From Treponema sp. (lineage in GTDB: Bacteria; Spirochaetota; Spirochaetia; Treponematales; Treponemataceae): DNA of 33,005 bases. Position numbers and translations under genes: made by a program. A model generated the notes under the pieces. It was given only the letters and a program-made list of their open reading frames with translations, had not been told where the DNA came from and did no database searches. The stretch lies in NCBI GenBank assembly GCA_024693915.1, contig JAILKG010000195.1:1-33005 (forward strand), in the 5' to 3' direction. This document shows, one piece after another, positions 8,333 through 16,110 of the stretch. Each line of letters starts with the position of its first letter. Within the stretch, counting starts at the first letter, position 1.

Positions 8333-8388
8333 TTGCGGTCTAAAAAGCTGACTGAAGCGAAAGCGTAAGGAAGTTTTTTAGACCGCAA
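8333..8388. other. Long hairpin in a GC-rich spacer
   Basis: Perfect 14-bp inverted repeat TTGCGGTCTAAAAA (8333-8346) / complement (8375-8388) with a 28-nt loop rich in GAAGCGAAAGCG. It lies 36 bp after the patatin stop and could terminate that gene, although the T-run is inside the stem. The rest of the spacer to 8550 is GC-rich with no credible gene; the small frame at 8406-8594 has atypical codons. Confidence 0.6.
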
Positions 8389-8484
8389 GGACCGGCAAAG
8401 AGTGGGTGAGCTGGCTGTGGCCTGGCCGGAACAGTGGGATTTTAAGAGTCCGGATTTTTATTGAAGATGGCGGGCTTTGCCGGG

Positions 8485-8518
8485 ACCGAGCGTTGGCGGG
8501 CCCTGGAAGGCGCCTGGG
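8485..8518 (+). repeat. GC-rich repeat, diverged relative of 25249-25283
   Basis: By eye it aligns with the reverse complement of 25249-25283 over about 35 bp with roughly six differences and one gap, centred on GGCGGGCCC-GGAA. It suggests a dispersed non-coding repeat family. Confidence 0.4.
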
Positions 8519-8553
8519 AAGAGAAGGGGCTGGATCAGAAAGTTTAATTCACA

Positions 8554-8609
8554 GGGGCAATGAGCAGGGCGGAAACAGGGGCAATTTTTTATAATTGTTA
8601 GATTGCCCC
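8554..8609. promoter_or_regulatory. Triple GGGGCAAT motif around the rqcH promoter region
   Basis: GGGGCAAT occurs directly at 8554-8561 and 8578-8585 (24 bp apart) and inverted at 8602-8609. The last two flank TATAAT (8590-8595). The layout resembles operator sites for a repressor. No good -35 is seen at 17 bp. Confidence 0.35.
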
Positions 8610-8645
8610 GTGTTGCGCCCAAAAAAAAGAAAAAAGAGGAAAATT

Positions 8646-10121
8646 TTGAGTTTAAATTGCAACGAAATAAATCTTGTTTTAGAGGAACTGGCTCTGGAAG
8701 GGGCTTTTATTCAGGATATTGTTCAGCCGGGTTACGAAAGTATTGCTTTTTATGTGTACGGGGAGCAGGGGGCTAAGACGGTTCTAGTTTCCACTTCTCA
8801 GAAGGGCTGCCGAATTAATGAAACCAGGCGAAAAATCGTGAAAAATGATAAGCCTTTGCGTTTTATGGAAATTTTAAAGTCCAGAATAAAGGGGTCTAAG
8901 ATTGAAAAATGCCGGCAGCTGGATTTTATGAGAATTATTCTGATGGAACTGAGTCACGGTGAGGAAAAATTCAGGCTGTATTTCAGGTTATGGAGCGGAA
9001 ATCCTAATATTATTCTGTGCAATCAGGAAAATTTGATTCTGGACACTATGTTCAGGCGGCCAAAAAAGGGTGAAATTACTGGCCAGACTTTTATTTTGCC
9101 GGAAAATACCGGAAGTAAAGAAGACGCCAAAAAGTGGCAGATAAGGGATTTTAGCGAGCTTAAGGAAATTCTGGAAGAAAAAAAAGAGGAGAAGGACGGC
9201 CTGCAGAGGAGCAGTTTCCCGGATTTTGACAGTCTTTCTTTTAACCAGAAGGTGGATATCTGGTACAGCGAAGAGTCGGATAGCCTTTCAAGAAAAAGTC
9301 TTCTGGAGCAGGCTGAAAAATGGTTTCAGGCCGGTCTTGCCCGTCTGGAAGGGGCTCTGGAAAAGCTGAAGGAGAAAAAACGGCTTTTTGAAAATTCGGA
9401 AAATTTGAAGCATCAGGGGGACTTGCTTCTTTCTAACGCTTATCTGTGGGATGGGAAAGCTTCCTTTCTGGAATGCGAGGACTATGAAAATGGAAGAAAG
9501 GTGAGAATCCTGATGGATCCAAAAAAGAGCCCTCAGGAGAATGCGGCCCTTCTTTATGAGACTTATAAAAAGCAGGAAAGCGGAAAAGAGGGGCTTTTAC
9601 ACGATATTGAAATTACTGAAAAGAAAATTCAGAAGTTGAAGGACCAGTATCAGGAAATTCTCAATGAAAAAAATCCTATAAAAATTGAGCAGCTTTTGAG
9701 GCGGGATACAAAACCAAAGCAACAGCAGAAAAAAAGTCATCCCGGGCTGGATTACACGGTGAACGACTGGTATATCCTTGTTGGGCGGGATGCCAATGAA
9801 AACGACGAGCTTTTGCGCCACCATGTGCGGGGAAACGATTTGTGGCTGCACGTAAGGGATTTTCCAGGAGGTTATGTTTTTATAAAAGCCCGCAATGGAA
9901 AGACGGTGCCCCTGGAGGTACTTTTGGATGCGGCTAATCTTGCGGTTTACTACTCTAAGGCAAGGAATAATACCAAGGTGGATTTGTATTACACTGAGGT
10001 GAAATATCTTCGACGGGCTAAAAATGGGCCTAAGGGACTTGTTCTGCCTACCCACGAAAAAAATCTCTGCATTACACCGGATAAAAAGAGGCTGGAAAGG
10101 CTGGAAGAAGAAAAGATATAG
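8646..10121 (+). CDS. rqcH: NFACT-family protein, RqcH/Rqc2-like
   Basis: Member of the Rqc2/NEMF/FbpA (NFACT) family. In bacteria RqcH binds obstructed 50S subunits carrying peptidyl-tRNA and recruits tRNA-Ala to add alanine tails. About 491 residues, somewhat shorter than typical (about 550-580). Seen: NFACT-N start with NEINLVLEELALEGAFIQDI, a charged coiled-coil middle (about 240-350), and the C-terminal NFACT-R domain containing VNDWYILVGRDANENDELL, HVRGNDLWLHVRDFPG and THEKNLCITP. I chose TTG 8646 because AGAGGA (8635-8640) sits 5 nt upstream and the family N terminus begins here. TTG 8595 would add a non-homologous basic stretch. The stop lies inside a 27-bp tandem repeat. Confidence 0.85.
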   Translation: MSLNCNEINLVLEELALEGAFIQDIVQPGYESIAFYVYGEQGAKTVLVSTSQKGCRINETRRKIVKNDKPLRFMEILKSRIKGSKIEKCRQLDFMRIILMELSHGEEKFRLYFRLWSGNPNIILCNQENLILDTMFRRPKKGEITGQTFILPENTGSKEDAKKWQIRDFSELKEILEEKKEEKDGLQRSSFPDFDSLSFNQKVDIWYSEESDSLSRKSLLEQAEKWFQAGLARLEGALEKLKEKKRLFENSENLKHQGDLLLSNAYLWDGKASFLECEDYENGRKVRILMDPKKSPQENAALLYETYKKQESGKEGLLHDIEITEKKIQKLKDQYQEILNEKNPIKIEQLLRRDTKPKQQQKKSHPGLDYTVNDWYILVGRDANENDELLRHHVRGNDLWLHVRDFPGGYVFIKARNGKTVPLEVLLDAANLAVYYSKARNNTKVDLYYTEVKYLRRAKNGPKGLVLPTHEKNLCITPDKKRLERLEEEKI

Positions 10122-10161
10122 GAAAGGCTGGGAGAAGAAAAAATATAGGAAAGGCTGGGAG
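10095..10161 (+). repeat. 27-bp tandem repeat across the rqcH stop codon
   Basis: Units at 10095-10121 and 10122-10148, and a partial third from 10149 (13 nt). Each full unit encodes ERL(E/G)EEKI and then a stop, so copies after the first are untranslated duplicates of the gene end. From there to 10350 the spacer shows only T-rich and GC-rich sequence and no gene I can support. Confidence 0.85.
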
Positions 10162-10351
10162 TCTGCAGTTTTAAAAAGAGATTTGCGAATTTTCCAGCTG
10201 GAAGAATAAAAGATTTTTTTTATGGGAGATGTGATGTCCTGGGGAGGATTTTTTTTGAGGACTAAAAATTTTTTGCCGCCAGTGCTGAGGAGGCGTGTAT
10301 GCCGCGCCTGGGGAAAATGCTGATGTGGGGCACTCTGGAAATATTGTGAAT

Positions 10352-10408
10352 AAAAAAAATATGGTGGTTGAGCTTCTCGTCCGAAGGCGCGAAGCAACCA
10401 CCATATTT
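10352..10408 (-). terminator. Strong terminator of the DEAD-box helicase gene
   Basis: 14-bp perfect stem AAATATGGTGGTTG (10357-10370) / complement (10395-10408). CTTC/GAAG can pair inside it. On the reverse strand the stem is followed by a run of eight T (A-run 10352-10359 on the + strand). Confidence 0.8.
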
Positions 10409-10417
10409 AGTCTTCCT

Positions 10418-10469
10418 GGTCATTACTTCGCTTCGCTCCGTGCGCAAGCGGGCGACAGGCTCAATGACC
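10418..10469. other. GC-rich hairpin between rqcH and the helicase
   Basis: GGTCATT (10418-10424) pairs with AATGACC (10463-10469). The loop is GC-rich and itself partly self-complementary (CGCTTCGC, TGCGCA). It lies about 40 bp beyond the helicase stop. Its role is unclear. Confidence 0.45.
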
Positions 10470-10508
10470 GTATGGGGTAAAATTATTGGATAGCCCTATC
10501 AGCTCAGC

Positions 10509-12884
10509 TTAGAAGCGCTCAGCTTTTCCGCTCTTTTTTTTGTAAAGACCGGCGCTACCGCTTCTTTCAGTTGGAGTATGGAAGTTAGGTCTGGAAGAGC
10601 GGCTTTTTGAATACTGTTCTTTTTCAGAAAAGCGCCGTCTTTCACCCCTTTCGCCTCTTTCTTCTTTATCGAATCTGTCGAATCGCTGGCGGTCAGAAGA
10701 GTCGCTGCGATCCGATCTGTCTGAGCGGTTGCGGCGTTTTCTGTCGGAAAAGTCCCTGAAATCTCCCCGGGAATCCCTGCTCCGGCGGCTTTTTGAAAAA
10801 TCCCCTTCCTTTGTGTCTATGTGCATGTGAGGAATTCTGCTTGAGCCCTTTGACATTTCCAGAGCTTTTTTTGCAGCCGCCTTTGGAAGGCTGATAAGAG
10901 AGAAGGTCTGGGCAATGTCGATGCGGTCAACCTGTCGTCCTGGAATGTGAAGCAGGCGTGAAAAATAGTCGGCCAGGCTTCGTGCGTTGTAGCCGTCTTT
11001 TTTTCCAAGCTGAACATAAAGACGTAGCTGGTCTTCCGAATTTCCATGGGCCTGAATTTTTCCGTAGCGGGATTTATCCAGTTTGGAAGCGTACATTACA
11101 GAAAGCACGGCTGCAAGAACGTCCTGGGAATCATTGTTTCGGCAGAGTTCGCTTGCCATCTTTTCGAACATTGGAGAAACTTTAATCAGGCTGGAGTTGG
11201 TTGTGTCAACTTCCTTGATATCTTCAAAGATTTTTTCTTCTGCATCTGTATCAGTAAGGTTTGTGAGAGCAGGCATTTCATCTTCTGTATCTGAATCCTG
11301 GCCGTCAGTGGCAAAAGTTTCCTGATCTGAAGAGCTGGCTGAAAGTGAAGTGCCAGAAGCTGTGTTTTCAAGTGCTTCTGAAGAATTCTGGTTTTCCAGG
11401 TTTTCAGAATTTTCACCTGCCGGAGTATTTTTTGAAGAAGCCTTTTCTTCTTTGCCAGAATCAGCAGCTTTCTGGTTGAAAAGTTCATTTTCCTCATTTT
11501 CTACAGAACTTTGTGCCTGGTCGGCTTCGTCCTCTTTTTTCTGAAGGTGAAGGGTATTCAGACCCAGCTGATTTTTGAGTTCAGAGAAAATGCGGGCTTT
11601 TTTCTTGTTCAAAACTTCATCGATTGTAGGAATCTGTTCTTCTTTTAATTCACCTTTGCTGGCTTTTCTGATTGCCCGCTGAAGGAAGGTGAGTTTTCTG
11701 CTTTCATTGAGAGCAACAAAAGTTACGGCTGTACCGGCTGAACCTGCGCGACCGGTTCGTCCGATTCGGTGAACATAAGTTGCGGCGTCGAATGGAAGAG
11801 AATAGTTTACTACGTGGCTAAGGCCTGAAATATCGATTCCTCTGGCAGCAACATCGGTTGCAACAAGAATACGGGTCTTTTTGCTTCTGAATCTAGAAAG
11901 AATCTTTTCACGCTGAGTCTGAGCAATATCTCCGTGGAGAGCAGCGGCTTCGTAGCCTTTTTCGTCCAGTGTTTTTGAAACGAAATCTGCGTCGTTCTTA
12001 GTCTGTGTAAAAACAAGACCGTAAAAATCATCTGCAATGTCGATAAGGCGGACAAGGGCATCGATTTTTTCGCTTTCTTTGAGAACCCAGAATTTCTGTT
12101 CAATCAAAAGAGGTTCGTCAAGAACTCCTTCTTCTTCAACGATTTCGTAATCGCCCATGAATTCTCCGGCGATTTTTAAAATTTCCGGTGGCATTGTGGC
12201 GCTGAACAAAAGAATGCGGGCATCCGGGTTTGCTTTTCTGAAAATAGCTTCGATATCATCAATAAAGCCCATGTCCAGCATTTCATCTCCTTCGTCAAGG
12301 ATGAAATAGTCGATTTTGCTTATATCCAGTGTTTTTCTTTCCAGGTGATCCTGAATACGGCCAGGAGTTCCAACTACGATTTCAGTTCCTTTTTTAAGGT
12401 CTTTTATCTGTGTTGCGTAAGAAGCGCCGCCGTAGAGTACGCAGGAGCGGGGAGATTTTCCCTCTGTAAATGACTGCATTTCGTTGCAAGTCTGAATTGC
12501 AAGTTCTCTGGTTGGTTCAAGAATAAGGGCTTTTACCTGTCCCTGACTTTCCCTGAGTTTTTGAATGATAGGAAGACCAAAGGCGGCGGTTTTTCCAGTT
12601 CCAGTGCGGGCCTTTGCAATCATGTTTGCTTCCCCGGAAAGAAGACGGGGAATAGCCAGTGTCTGAATTGGAGAAGGGGTTTTAAAACCTTTTTTTTCGA
12701 TTGCTTTTAAGGTGAGTTCGTCCAGTCCTAAATCTTCAAAAGAAATTTCGCCATCATCAAGGGCGTTTTCTTCATTTTGAACTGCTTGAGCAGTTTGACT
12801 TGCTGCTGTTTGTGATTCTGGGGCATTTTTTGCCTCCAGCTGTTCCTCCAAAGGAACAATTTCATCGTTTTCTGATAAATCCAT
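10509..12884 (-). CDS. DEAD-box RNA helicase with DbpA-type RNA-binding domain
   Basis: ATP-dependent RNA helicase of the DeaD/CsdA class, likely acting in ribosome assembly or mRNA structure removal. 791 residues from ATG 12884, preferred over GTG 12908 because AGG lies about 7 nt upstream. After an acidic N terminus come the Q motif (TPSPIQ), motif I ARTGTGKT, PTRELA, TPGR, motif II DEGD (not DEAD), SAT, and motif VI HRIGRTGRAG. An acidic Ser/Glu-rich linker (about 430-560) leads to a DbpA/CsdA C-terminal RNA-binding fold (about 570-680, ending QTFSLISLPKAAAKKAL). The tail is basic and Arg/Ser/Asp-rich, with RSDRSDRSDSSDR and GERGERR runs. It is long for the family (about 480-640) because of the linker and tail. 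Confidence 0.92.
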   Translation of the reverse strand: MDLSENDEIVPLEEQLEAKNAPESQTAASQTAQAVQNEENALDDGEISFEDLGLDELTLKAIEKKGFKTPSPIQTLAIPRLLSGEANMIAKARTGTGKTAAFGLPIIQKLRESQGQVKALILEPTRELAIQTCNEMQSFTEGKSPRSCVLYGGASYATQIKDLKKGTEIVVGTPGRIQDHLERKTLDISKIDYFILDEGDEMLDMGFIDDIEAIFRKANPDARILLFSATMPPEILKIAGEFMGDYEIVEEEGVLDEPLLIEQKFWVLKESEKIDALVRLIDIADDFYGLVFTQTKNDADFVSKTLDEKGYEAAALHGDIAQTQREKILSRFRSKKTRILVATDVAARGIDISGLSHVVNYSLPFDAATYVHRIGRTGRAGSAGTAVTFVALNESRKLTFLQRAIRKASKGELKEEQIPTIDEVLNKKKARIFSELKNQLGLNTLHLQKKEDEADQAQSSVENEENELFNQKAADSGKEEKASSKNTPAGENSENLENQNSSEALENTASGTSLSASSSDQETFATDGQDSDTEDEMPALTNLTDTDAEEKIFEDIKEVDTTNSSLIKVSPMFEKMASELCRNNDSQDVLAAVLSVMYASKLDKSRYGKIQAHGNSEDQLRLYVQLGKKDGYNARSLADYFSRLLHIPGRQVDRIDIAQTFSLISLPKAAAKKALEMSKGSSRIPHMHIDTKEGDFSKSRRSRDSRGDFRDFSDRKRRNRSDRSDRSDSSDRQRFDRFDKEERGERGERRRFSEKEQYSKSRSSRPNFHTPTERSGSAGLYKKKSGKAERF

Positions 12885-13064
12885 AAAAATACCTGATACC
12901 TTTTTCACGACTTATAAATCTTCAGACCAAAGCCTACCAGTGTATGTCCGGATTTATCTTTCGTGATTTTTTAATGAGAGAAAATTTCCCATTTTGAGAT
13001 TTCACTATAATAGAAAAAAAATGAAAATTCAAGCAAAGGACGGAATATTTCGCATGTAGCTGGA

Positions 13065-13108
13065 GGAGGAGTTGGATTAAGTGGAGGAGTTGGATTAAGT
13101 GGAGGAGT
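13065..13108. repeat. 18-bp tandem repeat in an otherwise empty spacer
   Basis: GGAGGAGTTGGATTAAGT occurs at 13065-13082 and 13083-13100, then GGAGGAGT again before a run of G. On the reverse strand it reads Pro-rich (PPLNPT) in a 70-codon frame that starts inside a terminator, which I do not accept as a gene. Nothing else is seen in the 12885-13159 spacer apart from the helicase leader. Confidence 0.8.
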
Positions 13109-13159
13109 GGGGGGGGGCTGACTGTATTCTGACTGGATTCTTTTTTTCGACCTTGAGTT

Positions 13160-13217
13160 AAAAAACGCAGCCATCGTAAGCATTAGTCCCTGGAAGAAAC
13201 TTTGAGTCTGATGGCTG
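13160..13217 (-). terminator. Terminator of the 515-residue protein gene
   Basis: On the reverse strand CAGCCATC (13217-13210) pairs with GATGGCTG (13175-13168) around a 34-nt loop, followed by CG and six T. Confidence 0.6.
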
Positions 13218-13236
13218 ATCTTTGTCTTACAAAAAA

Positions 13237-14784
13237 TTAAGCCTCTTCTTCCATTTTTGTAAGACTTTCTTTTATCAGAGTTGAGAAAAGATAGATTTTT
13301 TTGTACAGGTTCATGTTTACATCTTTTAATGGAACTTCTGAATACTTGTCCAGTTCTTTCCAGTTTCCGATTATCTGTGGTTTTGACTTTCCGTAATCTT
13401 CAATGAGGGTTTTTATGATTTTACCCATAGTGATAAGGTTACGGGTGCTGGCAACGATAAATTTATAGGCAGCTTCGTTAGCGTCGTTTACCAGGCGGTT
13501 TACGATATTTTTTGAACTTGAGTCCCTATCTGTTTTTGGAAGCAGGGTTTTGATTTTGATTCCGATTGGGCCGTCTTCTGCAAGTTCTGAGTCAAACTGA
13601 ATAATCTGGTCTGCTGTCTGAAGAAGGGAGTTATAGGCATCAGAGAAAGATGTAGAAAGAGGCTGGGTTTCCCACTGACCGCGAACAAGAACGATATCAT
13701 AATATTCACGGATATTCTTTTTGAAAATTTCCAGAAGGAAAGTTTTAAGGTAGCCCAGGGCTTCTACATTGTTGAAGGTATCCAGTCTTTTGTGTTTTAA
13801 AGTTGTATTCCAGTTTTCACTGTAATTCTTGAGGTTAGAAATTTCGATGTTAGGGAAAAGCTGGGAACAGATGTCGCCGGTTTTGTGAGCTTTTTCCTGA
13901 GCAATCAGCTGGTTTATTGTTTTTTCAGCGTCGCCTTTGATTTTGTCCAGGTGTGGCTCGATGATGTTAGGATTTGAGTCGCTGAGTTCAACTGTTGCAG
14001 AAGGATCTGAACTGATGAGCTTCATCATCATTTCAAAAGTTCCTGAAAGTTTAAGGCTCTGAATTCTCTGAATTACTTTTTTCCAGTTTTGCAGTGTTAC
14101 CGGTTCAACGCCCTTGTAGACACGGAGAAGCTTTATGCAGTTTGTCCAGTCAATGTCCAGAGGAAGAGTCCAGGCCGCTGCCATAAAATCTTTGAGCTCA
14201 CCAAGGATATATTCTGCGTTGATTTTTTCAAAGTTAGGCATGGTGTTAAAATCAGCTTCCCTCATTCCCTTGTTAAATTTTTTAAGGAAAAAGTAGAAGT
14301 CAAAAGTACAGAAATCTTTCATACAGATTAACTGCTTGTAAAGACCGTCAATTTCCGTAATTTTTTCAAGGGTAAAAAAATCTGAATATGTGCTGATTCT
14401 TTCCTGAGCCTGAGCCTGAAGATTTGCGATTGGAATTTCCTTGCTCATTTTTATCAGGTTTTCTTCGCTGATTGATTCTTCAATGTTTCTGATTTCTTCT
14501 GTTGTAAGAAAATCGATAGAAAGGCGTTTTAAAACATTAGGATTTGCCACGCTCTGGAACATTGTCTGAGCCGGGTAAATTACCTTATAAATTTCATACA
14601 TGAATTTTGCCAGAGTAGGAAGGGCTTCGTTTCCCTGAAATTTATAGAATTTATTGTAACGGGATTTTGAAAGCTTTTTTGAGATATTTTTAAGCTGCCG
14701 TCTTTTTTCTGCATCAGCATCGTTTTTTCCAAAAAGTGAATCTAAAATGCTCTGTAAAAATCCGTTGGAATTGCCTTTCTTCAT
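13237..14784 (-). CDS. Conserved treponemal protein of unknown function
   Basis: 515 residues with no signal peptide or membrane segment, so probably cytosolic. I recognise no catalytic motif. The sequence is mostly predicted helix, with many Lys/Glu/Asn and aromatic residues. It has a basic N terminus (KKLSKSRYNKFYKF, about 38-51) and a middle containing DWTNCIKLLRVYKGVEPVTL. It resembles, from memory, the spirochaete-specific DUF5312 group, but I could not check this. The ATG at 14784 lies 6 nt after a -10 box, which indicates a leaderless mRNA. It is monocistronic, with a terminator downstream, and divergent from the barrel/OmpA bicistron. Confidence 0.8.
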   Translation of the reverse strand: MKKGNSNGFLQSILDSLFGKNDADAEKRRQLKNISKKLSKSRYNKFYKFQGNEALPTLAKFMYEIYKVIYPAQTMFQSVANPNVLKRLSIDFLTTEEIRNIEESISEENLIKMSKEIPIANLQAQAQERISTYSDFFTLEKITEIDGLYKQLICMKDFCTFDFYFFLKKFNKGMREADFNTMPNFEKINAEYILGELKDFMAAAWTLPLDIDWTNCIKLLRVYKGVEPVTLQNWKKVIQRIQSLKLSGTFEMMMKLISSDPSATVELSDSNPNIIEPHLDKIKGDAEKTINQLIAQEKAHKTGDICSQLFPNIEISNLKNYSENWNTTLKHKRLDTFNNVEALGYLKTFLLEIFKKNIREYYDIVLVRGQWETQPLSTSFSDAYNSLLQTADQIIQFDSELAEDGPIGIKIKTLLPKTDRDSSSKNIVNRLVNDANEAAYKFIVASTRNLITMGKIIKTLIEDYGKSKPQIIGNWKELDKYSEVPLKDVNMNLYKKIYLFSTLIKESLTKMEEEA

Positions 14785-14790
14785 ATTGTA

Positions 14791-14819
14791 AATATAAATA
14801 ATTCAAGGCTTTGTGTCAA
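14791..14819 (-). promoter_or_regulatory. Promoter of the 515-residue protein gene, leaderless
   Basis: TTGACA (14819-14814), 17-bp spacer, TATATT (14796-14791), only 6 nt before ATG 14784. No Shine-Dalgarno fits between. Confidence 0.75.
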
Positions 14820-14844
14820 ACTTTTAGCAGTGTTTTGAATAGTT

Positions 14845-14912
14845 TTTTTTGGACCGTGGCAATGCCGACCAGAGCGCTTTTATTTGTAAAATATATTAAT
14901 AATGCGTTTGCC
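14845..14912 (+). mobile_element. Right-half relic of the 918-1135 MITE-like element
   Basis: 68 bp matching 1065-1132 at 67 positions (difference at 14892, T for C). It starts at the T-run inside the element and stops within the terminal inverted repeat. The left arm is absent, so it is a truncated copy. It lies between the divergent promoters of the 515-residue gene and the barrel gene. Confidence 0.8.
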
Positions 14913-14966
14913 TTCTTGCTAAATCAACATATTATAGAAAAAAATTAAAAAATGCGTTACAATATT

Positions 14967-14996
14967 TTGTTAATTAGTCTTAATTTTAAGTATACA
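14967..14996 (+). promoter_or_regulatory. Possible promoter of the barrel/OmpA bicistron
   Basis: TTGTTA (14967-14972), 18-bp spacer, TATACA (14991-14996), about 50 bp before the 15050 start. The surrounding DNA is very AT-rich, so other hexamers are possible. Confidence 0.4.
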
Positions 14997-15049
14997 AATT
15001 TGAAACTTTAATTTATGGCTGATCATTAAAACTTTTTACGGAGTTTATT

Positions 15050-16099
15050 ATGAAAAGAATTATTATGGCTTCTGTGGCTATTTTGTCGGCGGCTCTGGTT
15101 TTTGCTTACAACCCGCCGGTAGGTTCTCAGAATTTATTCAATCTTTCTAGTCCGACAATTTTAACTTCTGCTACTTCAAGTGCAGGAGGTGGAATATTCA
15201 TGCCTGGAGCAGAGTCTATTTCTCTGAACCCGGCTTTGACTGCCCTGGAGCAGAGAACTCAGCTTGATATTGGTTTTACTGCCCTTATTTCTACAAACAG
15301 TGAAGAATCTGGTGGAGCAGCCGTTCAGACTGGAATTTTGATTCCAACAAAGGCTTTTGTTTCCAGCGGAATTTTGAACGGAGTTTTCTGTTCTGCTGAC
15401 TGTATGGATATTGCAAACACATTTAATATGCGGGCAGGAATTGCTAAGGAAATTACAGACCGCCTGAGTCTTGGACTCAGCCTGAACGGCGGTATTTTCT
15501 GGGGTGCAGATTCTGACTGGGCTCTGGGTGCTGATTTTGGTCTTCTTTACCGCCTGGGAAATCTGGGCTTTATGAAAGATTTTAGAATCGGTTTTGCAGA
15601 AATGAACCTGGGTAAGTATTATTCCAACACTCTTCCAGGACTGAACGATTCTTCTTCTACAGATGATTTCCCTGGAATTCTTACAACCCGTCTTGGTGTT
15701 GCAGCTCTGCTTTTCAGTACAGAGCAGTTTAAAGGCGGTTTCTCCTTTGATATGTCCATTCCAACCTTCAAAGATGTGATTTTTGATTTTGGTCTTCAGT
15801 TCAGCTTTAAGGATCTTGTTTACCTCTCTATTGCAGAAAAAATTGACGTTGTTGAAGCAAGCCAGGGACACGCAGATCTGATTCCAGCAATTGGGCTTAG
15901 CTTTAAGGTTAATTTGAATGCAAAGAACAACGATTACCTGAAGAGCCACAGCTGGGATTCAAGCGAAATGCTTGCAGGTCTTGCATGGCAGCAGAAATAT
16001 GAAGAAATTCAGGCTGTTTCAGGTGGTGCAAGAATCTATCTTGGACAGAAGGATGTAAATCCTCCTGTAATCCAGCTTTGGGTAGACGATAAAGAATAA
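15050..16099 (+). CDS. Outer-membrane barrel-like protein (UPF0164/PorV-FadL type)
   Basis: 349 residues with a clear signal peptide (positive start, hydrophobic core, VFA cleavage near residue 19). The mature start has the GAESISLNPAL motif (about 54-64) seen in UPF0164, FadL and PorV-like barrels. After it come alternating polar/hydrophobic strands with many Gly and aromatic residues (LGLSLNGGIFWGADS, LYRLGNLGFMKDFRIGF), consistent with an outer-membrane barrel. GGAG precedes ATG 15050 by 8 nt. It forms a bicistron with the OmpA/Ig-repeat gene, 11 bp downstream. The function is unknown: lipid or hydrophobe transport by analogy with FadL, or a partner for secretion or anchoring of its neighbour by analogy with PorV. 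Confidence 0.7.
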   Translation: MKRIIMASVAILSAALVFAYNPPVGSQNLFNLSSPTILTSATSSAGGGIFMPGAESISLNPALTALEQRTQLDIGFTALISTNSEESGGAAVQTGILIPTKAFVSSGILNGVFCSADCMDIANTFNMRAGIAKEITDRLSLGLSLNGGIFWGADSDWALGADFGLLYRLGNLGFMKDFRIGFAEMNLGKYYSNTLPGLNDSSSTDDFPGILTTRLGVAALLFSTEQFKGGFSFDMSIPTFKDVIFDFGLQFSFKDLVYLSIAEKIDVVEASQGHADLIPAIGLSFKVNLNAKNNDYLKSHSWDSSEMLAGLAWQQKYEEIQAVSGGARIYLGQKDVNPPVIQLWVDDKE

Positions 16100-16110
16100 G
16101 GTGGCACGCA

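Noticed and set aside
8406-8594. 62-codon forward frame after the patatin gene
   Set aside because: Trp/Gly/Arg-rich composition and codons unlike neighbours. It falls in the GC-rich repeat spacer and has no homology I recognise.
9597-10397. 266-codon reverse frame
   Set aside because: Antisense to rqcH and its 3' repeats, Phe/Pro/Ser-rich, and it starts inside the strong helicase terminator.
12971-13183. 70-codon reverse frame with Pro-rich repeats
   Set aside because: Begins inside the terminator of the 515-residue gene, has no ribosome-binding site, and its only notable feature derives from the 18-bp DNA repeat.
15176-15949. 257-codon reverse frame
   Set aside because: Fully antisense to the barrel-protein gene, which has a signal peptide, ribosome-binding site and operon partner. 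The reverse frame has Cys/Lys/Asn-rich, non-protein-like composition.
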